Source: a virus. From it: a stretch of DNA of 64,000 nucleotides. The number at the start of each line of letters is the position of its first letter. Positions within the stretch are counted from its first letter, which is position 1. The stretch is from IMG/VR virus record IMGVR_UViG_3300030012_002710, positions 1 to 64,000 of that record; one strand, 5' to 3'. Positions 57,992 through 64,000 of this stretch are shown piece after piece. The notes under the pieces were generated by a model that worked only from the letters and a program-made list of their open reading frames with translations, ran no database searches and was not told the DNA's origin. The translations under genes were made by a program, and so were the position numbers.

Positions 57992-60073
57992 TTATTCTGA
58001 AAATGCCATAAATAAATATTGATTACCTGCATCATTATAACCTGAGTCTGTGGTTACAATTTCAAAGCCATAGTCTAAAAAATTTACTGCAGATAAAGTA
58101 TCTTCAGTACTAGTAGTGTTTGGGTATAATATTTTATTTCTAGGATTAGTTGTAGATCTTTTATTATCTAATATATACCAATATTTTGTTGTACTTACAT
58201 TTCTTACAAGTAACCATGCTGGTTTAAATCCTGTATATATTTGGTTACCACTAGTTGTATCAGTTCCTATATAATAACCTATTTGAGAATACCCTGGAAT
58301 TGAAGCAAAACAATATGCTATATAATTTGTAGAACTATTATTATAATCACTAAAAGTACCATTTATACCAAAAGTAGTACTTGTTATATTAGTCCAAGGA
58401 GGATCTGAAGGATAATCAGCCGGTGGAGCATCACTATTAAGATACATATAATAATCAGTACCTGTTGTTGAACTGTATGTAATCCAATTACCTGTAGTAT
58501 TAAGGGATTTTATAAATATAAGTTCTGGTGTTACTCCTAATCCATGTGGTACTGTGCTTGCTGTACTTGTACCTTGATACTTTATTATACTAAAACCAGT
58601 TTCTGTATTAACTGAAGATCCAGTTGGTGTTATAGTTCCTGCTGTAAGACCTGCTGCAGCTGCTGATGCATAACCTGTTCCATTTTTATTAAAAGTGTTT
58701 GAATTACCACCTGCTTTCCATGACCAACCTACATAATCACCTCTACCAGAATAATTAACTAAACCAACTGTATCACTACCTAATGTAAAACCAGTAGCAT
58801 TAAAAGAAGTTAGTGTAGTGTTATTATTTGCCTCTGCATTAGTAGAATTAGGTTGTATGTATTCACCTGCTCCTCTAACTGAATCAAATGATATATGTGG
58901 TTCACAGCATTTTTGATAATCTTTAATCCATACAAAATCTGGTTGAAAACCTGTTACAATATTATGTGGTGCCGCTTGATAACTCCATAAATTAGTTGTA
59001 AAATTATTAGATGGAATAATACCTACATCTTGACCTGTTTGTTGTAATGCTCTCCAACCTGTAGTACCAGTGTAAACTTCCATTTTACCAGTAGTAGTAT
59101 TTTCTCTTAAAGTACCTTCAACTGGTGATGCTCCTCCAGTAAATACAATAGTACCTGTGCCAGCTGTAATTTTAATATATTTTTCATCTGTACCAATATT
59201 AGTCTCTGTACCTGCGGCACCGCCAGTACCTGCGGTATATGTAGCTGTATGACTATCACTATATCTTAAAATAATAATACCATCACTACCATTACCTCCT
59301 ACGCCATCTTGACCACCACCACCTCCACCACTACCAGTGTTAGTAACTCCATTTGTTCCAGGGTTTTTATGTTTTCCACCATTACCACCAATACTGCTTC
59401 CTCCAGCTCCATTAGATGTTCCTGGATCCCAAGAACCACCACCACCACCGCCAGCATAGAAACTATTTGCTCCATCTATATTATTTTGTACTCCATCACC
59501 TCCATTTCCTGGACTATTATAAACTCCTGTAGCTCCAGTGGAACCAGCTCCACCGCCTCCACCACCAGTCCAATCGAGACTACCACTATAACCACCTCCT
59601 CCAGCATTACCTTCAGAACCTGTTCCTGCAGCGCCGCCACTAGCACCGGATTTTCCACCGCCACCTCCGCCAGAACCACCTATTTTAGCAACACCTATAG
59701 TATTATATCCACCACCACCTCCACCAGTTGCGGTAATTGTAGTTAATCCACCACCAGAAATAAATGAGTTGTCTCCACTAGTACCTGCTCCTGCAGTTGC
59801 TGGACTTCCACTTGAACTACCATTTCCACCATCACCTACAGTTACAGTGTAAGTAGTACCTAAAGCTAATGTTACAGTGCTAGCTAAATAACCTCCGGCA
59901 CCACCACCTCCTCCAGATCCATCAGCACCATAACCACCACCTCCGCCGCCAGCTACAACTAAATATTCTACTGAAACAGAACCTGGTCTTTGAGCTGTAG
60001 TACCTGTTGGTATTTCAAGGGCAGTTGTGTCTGCACTTAAATCTATATTATCTGTTATTATTTTAGTGGCCAT
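57992..60073 (-). CDS. Glycine-rich adhesin with duplicated C-terminal domain (paralogue 3)
   Basis: 693 aa. The N-terminus ends GTTAQRPG; Gly-rich blocks (VVAGGGGGGYGADGSGGGGG) run to about residue 275. The C-terminal half carries tandem repeats of a domain with FQPDFVWIKDYQKCCEPHIS and SWKAGG, then GVTPELIFIKSLNTTGNWIT and FKPAWLLVRN, the DUF7483-like type common in marine phage fibres. No LamG domain, unlike paralogues 1 and 2, so the tip module has been swapped. Confidence 0.7.
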   Translation of the reverse strand: MATKIITDNIDLSADTTALEIPTGTTAQRPGSVSVEYLVVAGGGGGGYGADGSGGGGGAGGYLASTVTLALGTTYTVTVGDGGNGSSSGSPATAGAGTSGDNSFISGGGLTTITATGGGGGGYNTIGVAKIGGSGGGGGGKSGASGGAAGTGSEGNAGGGGYSGSLDWTGGGGGGAGSTGATGVYNSPGNGGDGVQNNIDGANSFYAGGGGGGSWDPGTSNGAGGSSIGGNGGKHKNPGTNGVTNTGSGGGGGGQDGVGGNGSDGIIILRYSDSHTATYTAGTGGAAGTETNIGTDEKYIKITAGTGTIVFTGGASPVEGTLRENTTTGKMEVYTGTTGWRALQQTGQDVGIIPSNNFTTNLWSYQAAPHNIVTGFQPDFVWIKDYQKCCEPHISFDSVRGAGEYIQPNSTNAEANNNTTLTSFNATGFTLGSDTVGLVNYSGRGDYVGWSWKAGGNSNTFNKNGTGYASAAAAGLTAGTITPTGSSVNTETGFSIIKYQGTSTASTVPHGLGVTPELIFIKSLNTTGNWITYSSTTGTDYYMYLNSDAPPADYPSDPPWTNITSTTFGINGTFSDYNNSSTNYIAYCFASIPGYSQIGYYIGTDTTSGNQIYTGFKPAWLLVRNVSTTKYWYILDNKRSTTNPRNKILYPNTTSTEDTLSAVNFLDYGFEIVTTDSGYNDAGNQYLFMAFSE

Positions 60074-60079
60074 TAATTA

Positions 60080-62689
60080 TTAGTAAGAAGTTACAAATTC
60101 TACTTTTGTTCCAGCTGGTACACCTGTTTGTAAAGTAACAGTAGTACCTGATACACTTGCAATAGCACTTTTGTTTTGATATACACCAGAAACAAATACG
60201 TTTACATAATTTATATCTGTAGGAGCTTGACTTAAACCAGTAAATACTGTTTGATTAGCTGAGGCTGTCATTTCATCTTTTACTATACTACCACCACCAG
60301 CTGCAGCCCACTGACCATCACCTCTTAAAAAGTTAGAAGTATTACCTGTTGCATCTGGTACGTGTCCTACTTTTCCTTCTCCATCAAAAGCGTTAGAAAC
60401 TATTGTAACTGTTTTACTAGATTCAGTAACTGATATTGCATCATTAGCACCTGTTGATGTGCCAGATGTACCTGTTGTAAATGTTACAGTATTTCCGTTA
60501 CTTACATCACTATTATTACTACCATCAGATACAATCCATTTTTCATAACTTATAGGTGCATCGATCCAATCAACACCAGCACCACCACCGCCAAGTGAAG
60601 ATAATAATTGACCAGCTGAACCTGTACCTCCATTTACATCAATTAAATCAGCATCAAGTTCTAAATCACCAGTAATTTTACCAGCACTACTTATTGTTAC
60701 TAAACTACCTGTATCTTCAACATTAGAATCAGCTATAGCACTTCCACTGCTCCACTTAGCAACTTTGTTTGCAGTACCACTACCTGTTACAGTACCTGTA
60801 CCTGCACCAATATAAGTTTTAATTGTTGATAATGTAATTTCTTTAACAGCATTACCTGCAGTAGAATCGTTTATTAATAACTTATCATTATCTACAGCAG
60901 AACTTAATAAACTAGGTGCTGCAAGTACTATGTTATTTGCTGTTGTATAATCAGGGGATATTGTGCCTGTGCCTGTTATAGGACCACCTGTTAATCCATT
61001 ACCTGTTGATACTTGTGTAACACCTGCACCAGTTGCTGTAGCATAAATATTACCACCCATACCAGCACCATGTATATAACATGTATAATACAATGTAGGC
61101 GAACCTTGTTGTAATGTTACCCTTAATCTTCTAGTTGTAGCTGCATTAAAGTTAGTTGTATTAACCCAATCAGATTCTGCTGTTACAACATTATCTAATA
61201 AATAAACTACACCTGTATTATAAACAGTTGTACTTGGAGAGGTTGTACTTATTACAAGTGGATGATTATTATTAGTAGCATCATCTTGATTTATAAAAAA
61301 TGTAGTACCTCTAGCAAGATACATATCTTCTTGAGAATTACCATCAACAACAAAAACACCACCTCCAACAGTTATGTTAATACTATTTAAAGTTGTTGAA
61401 GTTATAAAACCATCAGTTGTAGCAGCAAACATTTGATTGTCAAAACTTGCTACACCTTTAGTTGTACCAGCATCGGTTGCACCAGCTGTTGCAGGTACTA
61501 CATTAGATTCAACAGTTGTCCAATCATTAACTGTAGAAGCACCTACACTAGCAGCTGTTTTACATATTACCTGATCACCAACTCCTAATGGTACACTACC
61601 ATAAAAATCGCCTGCTGTTGTAACTACATATAAATCACCTACTGCAATTGCAACTCTTGATGCACCTGTTGTTAAATTACCACCACTATCTATTGCACCT
61701 GTACCTGCATTAAATCCACCTTTAAACTCTACAGATCCAATAAGTGCATTATCAATAGCTGTTTGTACTTGGTCACCAGTTACAAGATTTGTGTTGCTTG
61801 CACCTACACCACCTGTTGTAACAGCTGTTATTTCTGGTGTTGTAGTGTTATTTACTATACTAATTGTATTTGGATCAGTAGATGAAACATTTGTAACACT
61901 ACCTTGTGTATTTGCACTAATTTCTACTTCTGTAGGACTAATTACACTTATATTAATATTGCTACCTTGTTTTATCTTAACTTGTGAATCATCACCTGTA
62001 CTTGTTGATGTTAAATTTAAATTAGCATCACTACCACTTGTGGCTACACTTAAATCATATTTATCAGCTACTGTTGTTAAGTCTAACCATTCAACTGGAG
62101 TGCCTGCACCTTTTGATTGTAACACATATCCACTAGTACCTGTACTACCATTAGCACTAAGCGTACCAGTCATGGTTATATTAGCTGTAGATACAGTACC
62201 TGCTAAAAAAGCATCTTTCCATCTAGCAGTACTTGTAACACCTAAGTCTTTAGTATTATCACCAGATGGTGCAAAAGTTTTATCAGAAGTTATCGTTGTA
62301 CCACCACCTGTTTCTGTTAATGATGAATTACCAAGCGCTGATGTTGTAGACCATATTGGTATTTTGTATTGAGTACCTGATATACCACCTAGTTTATCAT
62401 TAAATGTATTCCAGTCTGCAGAACTTAAATAACCATCTGTTACGTTATCTGCTTGTGGTATTGATACTGTACCTGTATTTGTTATTGTACCACCAGTAAG
62501 TGGTGTATTAAAAGTAATAGACTGTACCCCAACACCGCCTAAGGTTTTAATATAATCAGTTATTGTTTGTAATGAGTAACTTCTTGTTACGTTACTTTGT
62601 TTACCATCAACAGTTACAGTAGAAGTACCAATAAGTAAATCTGTTGGCTGTGGGTTAGTTTCTTTGGGGTAGCTATAAATTATTGCCAT
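60080..62689 (-). CDS. Long tail-fibre or head-fibre protein
   Basis: 869 aa of Thr/Gly/Ser/Asn-rich beta sequence. N-terminus SYPKETNPQPTDLLIGTSTV, with NVTRSYSLQTITDYIKTLGG. It contains GYLSSADWNTFNDKLGG and ARWKDAFLAGTVSTANITMT, both common in trimeric fibre shafts, and FLRGDGQWAA near the end. The C-terminal domain begins NQTVFTGLSQAPTDINYVNV. Upstream of the adhesins, it may be the shaft to which they attach. Confidence 0.68.
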   Translation of the reverse strand: MAIIYSYPKETNPQPTDLLIGTSTVTVDGKQSNVTRSYSLQTITDYIKTLGGVGVQSITFNTPLTGGTITNTGTVSIPQADNVTDGYLSSADWNTFNDKLGGISGTQYKIPIWSTTSALGNSSLTETGGGTTITSDKTFAPSGDNTKDLGVTSTARWKDAFLAGTVSTANITMTGTLSANGSTGTSGYVLQSKGAGTPVEWLDLTTVADKYDLSVATSGSDANLNLTSTSTGDDSQVKIKQGSNINISVISPTEVEISANTQGSVTNVSSTDPNTISIVNNTTTPEITAVTTGGVGASNTNLVTGDQVQTAIDNALIGSVEFKGGFNAGTGAIDSGGNLTTGASRVAIAVGDLYVVTTAGDFYGSVPLGVGDQVICKTAASVGASTVNDWTTVESNVVPATAGATDAGTTKGVASFDNQMFAATTDGFITSTTLNSINITVGGGVFVVDGNSQEDMYLARGTTFFINQDDATNNNHPLVISTTSPSTTVYNTGVVYLLDNVVTAESDWVNTTNFNAATTRRLRVTLQQGSPTLYYTCYIHGAGMGGNIYATATGAGVTQVSTGNGLTGGPITGTGTISPDYTTANNIVLAAPSLLSSAVDNDKLLINDSTAGNAVKEITLSTIKTYIGAGTGTVTGSGTANKVAKWSSGSAIADSNVEDTGSLVTISSAGKITGDLELDADLIDVNGGTGSAGQLLSSLGGGGAGVDWIDAPISYEKWIVSDGSNNSDVSNGNTVTFTTGTSGTSTGANDAISVTESSKTVTIVSNAFDGEGKVGHVPDATGNTSNFLRGDGQWAAAGGGSIVKDEMTASANQTVFTGLSQAPTDINYVNVFVSGVYQNKSAIASVSGTTVTLQTGVPAGTKVEFVTSY

Positions 62690-62703
62690 TGTTTATTATT
62701 ATT

Positions 62704-64000
62704 TTATGTTAATGCTAAAGTACCTGTTATAGTAGTTACTACTGTTTGAGATCCATTTAATGTACCACTAGCATTAGTGATAGTTGGACCTGATGTAAAA
62801 TTATAATTTGCATTTGCAGTGCATGTAGTTGTAAAGCCATAAGCGTGTGAAGTACCAGTTGTTGAACTTGTACTGCCTGTTATATCTCCACCTAAAGTAA
62901 ATCCTGAACCATCACCACCTGGGCCTTGTATATCAGTTATAACTAATAATGTAGCTGTAATTGCAAATGTAGGATCAGGGGCTATAACACCAGCTAGTGT
63001 TTGATTAGCATTACCACCTGGGTTTGTTATTTGACCTGTTACTGTTAAACCTGTTACTGGTGTAGAAAAATAATACCCAACATCTGGTGTTGCTATAGTT
63101 TTGAACGTAAACTCTTCACCTTCACAACCTTCATATGTTGCACCATTTGTGTCACCAGATAAAGTATAGTTAGAGCCACCTGTTATACTATTTGTAGTAT
63201 TAAGTGTCATAGTTTGTGGTGTACATTTATTAGCATCAAGTATTGCTATATATAATGTATTAGGATCTGGAGTACCAATAGCTGCATATTCTGTATCAGT
63301 TAAAGTTACTATTTTATTTACCTTAGCTGTTGTATTATATGTATCAGTATTATTTTTAATTGTATTAGCATCACCAGTATCTATATATTGTTGTACTAAA
63401 GGCAATGCGCTTGCTGGTATTGTAGCGAATGTAGAAGACTTAACATTGCCTGACGATAGCTGATTAAATGCTATATAATCATTTGATGTAGGTACTGTAG
63501 CAGGTGTTGCACCTGAGTTTTTACCTACTAATATATAATTGTTTGAACCATCATATTCTACACCCAGTGTTGGGTTAGAAGTTAAAGTGCCTGAGTCTAA
63601 TTGTAAACCATTACCAGGTATAGCACTTTGTACTGTACCTGGGTTATTTAGGGCATTTATTACAACATTTCCTACACCACTTGGCGGTGATAAAGAAATA
63701 TTTGTTCCAGCTACTATTGATGTTACACCGTCATTTGTAATAGTTACATCTCCTGTAGCTTGATCCACACTTATTCCTGTACCTTCAATTAGACTCGATA
63801 CAGCACTTGTTGGTGAAGGTATAGTTACAGTAACATCATTACTTGATCCTACTGTTGCAGTTACACCGGCACCTGTAAAATTAATACCTTCTACCGCTGT
63901 TGTTATACTAGCACCTTCATCTAAAACAGCAATATTTGGTGATCCTGTACTTGTAGCTGGCGCCCAAGTATTATCACCTCTTAAAAAAGTTGTACTTGAT
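62704..64000 (-). CDS. Fibre protein, 5' end outside the window
   Basis: The frame is open to the window end, so only the C-terminal roughly 432 residues are visible. The upstream part includes TFLRGDNTWAPATS, the same FLRGD-W motif as the 60080 gene. The middle holds VKSSTFATIPASALPLVQQY and a coiled stretch, followed by Thr-rich Ig-like sequence. A start at 63768 (GTG) would be internal and is rejected. Probably a paralogue of the 60080 fibre. Confidence 0.65.
   Translation of the reverse strand, partial: SSTTFLRGDNTWAPATSTGSPNIAVLDEGASITTAVEGINFTGAGVTATVGSSNDVTVTIPSPTSAVSSLIEGTGISVDQATGDVTITNDGVTSIVAGTNISLSPPSGVGNVVINALNNPGTVQSAIPGNGLQLDSGTLTSNPTLGVEYDGSNNYILVGKNSGATPATVPTSNDYIAFNQLSSGNVKSSTFATIPASALPLVQQYIDTGDANTIKNNTDTYNTTAKVNKIVTLTDTEYAAIGTPDPNTLYIAILDANKCTPQTMTLNTTNSITGGSNYTLSGDTNGATYEGCEGEEFTFKTIATPDVGYYFSTPVTGLTVTGQITNPGGNANQTLAGVIAPDPTFAITATLLVITDIQGPGGDGSGFTLGGDITGSTSSTTGTSHAYGFTTTCTANANYNFTSGPTITNASGTLNGSQTVVTTITGTLALT

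Noticed and set aside
54360-60073. Long plus-strand reading frames rich in Pro, Thr or Ser
   Set aside because: They are antisense shadows of Gly-rich coding repeats (GGN codons read as proline/threonine codons on the other strand).
1-64000. Stop-codon reassignment as in some crAss-like phages
   Set aside because: TAA, TAG and TGA all end genes at sensible places with adjacent starts, and no long frame is broken by in-frame TAG or TGA.
1-64000. CRISPR array, insertion sequences, integrase or toxin-antitoxin genes
   Set aside because: No regularly spaced repeats, transposase motifs or recombinase signatures were seen on either strand.

Overview
This 64 kb window is most of a tailed double-stranded DNA phage genome, or a metagenomic contig of one. 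It is AT-rich (roughly 30% GC by eye). No integrase, plasmid or cellular housekeeping operon is visible. Starts lack Shine-Dalgarno sequences and instead sit behind A/T-rich leaders such as ATAAATTATG, which is typical of Bacteroidota and their phages. Portal (802 aa), major capsid protein (483 aa), TerL (740 aa), short-tail ring proteins, large ejected proteins and two opposed gene blocks resemble environmental crAss-like podoviruses. I infer a podovirus of a low-GC, probably marine, Bacteroidota host; the family assignment was not tested. TAA, TAG and TGA all act as ordinary stops.

Plus strand, 1-17.3 kb: the early/replication block. Positions 1-5.3 kb hold about 20 tiny, tightly packed genes without recognisable function, mixed with RNA elements: two very small tRNA-like elements (454-494, 2262-2305), an unidentified structured RNA (4067-4181) and a normal tRNA with anticodon CAT (4191-4264). 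Four copies of a 33-bp promoter-like element of fixed geometry (67, 2026, 4013, 9693) punctuate the block. Next come DNA ligase, an HTH protein and a sigma-70-type factor, then a recombination set (ERF-type annealing protein, PDDEXK exonuclease, SSB-like protein with an acidic tail). These are followed by primase-helicase, a thymidylate synthase-family enzyme with features of dCMP hydroxymethylases, a GIY-YIG-like/MazG fusion, a second MazG-like protein, an endonuclease I-like nuclease and class I ribonucleotide reductase (NrdB, NrdA). A bidirectional terminator at 17258-17284 closes the block.

Minus strand, 64.0-17.3 kb, in transcription order: fibre/adhesin genes (three glycine-rich paralogues plus two long fibres, the first running off the window end); GroEL and GroES; a wHTH-like protein; a set of small, often very basic proteins; a holin; a GroES-like protein; a TerS candidate; TerL; portal; scaffold-like protein; major capsid protein, with hairpins on its downstream side; ring and tail proteins; internal virion proteins; a 2311-aa ejected polyvalent protein carrying a HETLH metallopeptidase motif; a second membrane protein; further small basic proteins; and an M15 peptidase endolysin.

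The first block appears to re-route transcription, remake the nucleotide pool and replicate and recombine DNA. The second builds, folds, packages and releases virions. No DNA polymerase is visible, so it probably lies outside the window. The least explained material is the RNA-element/promoter system in the first 10 kb.
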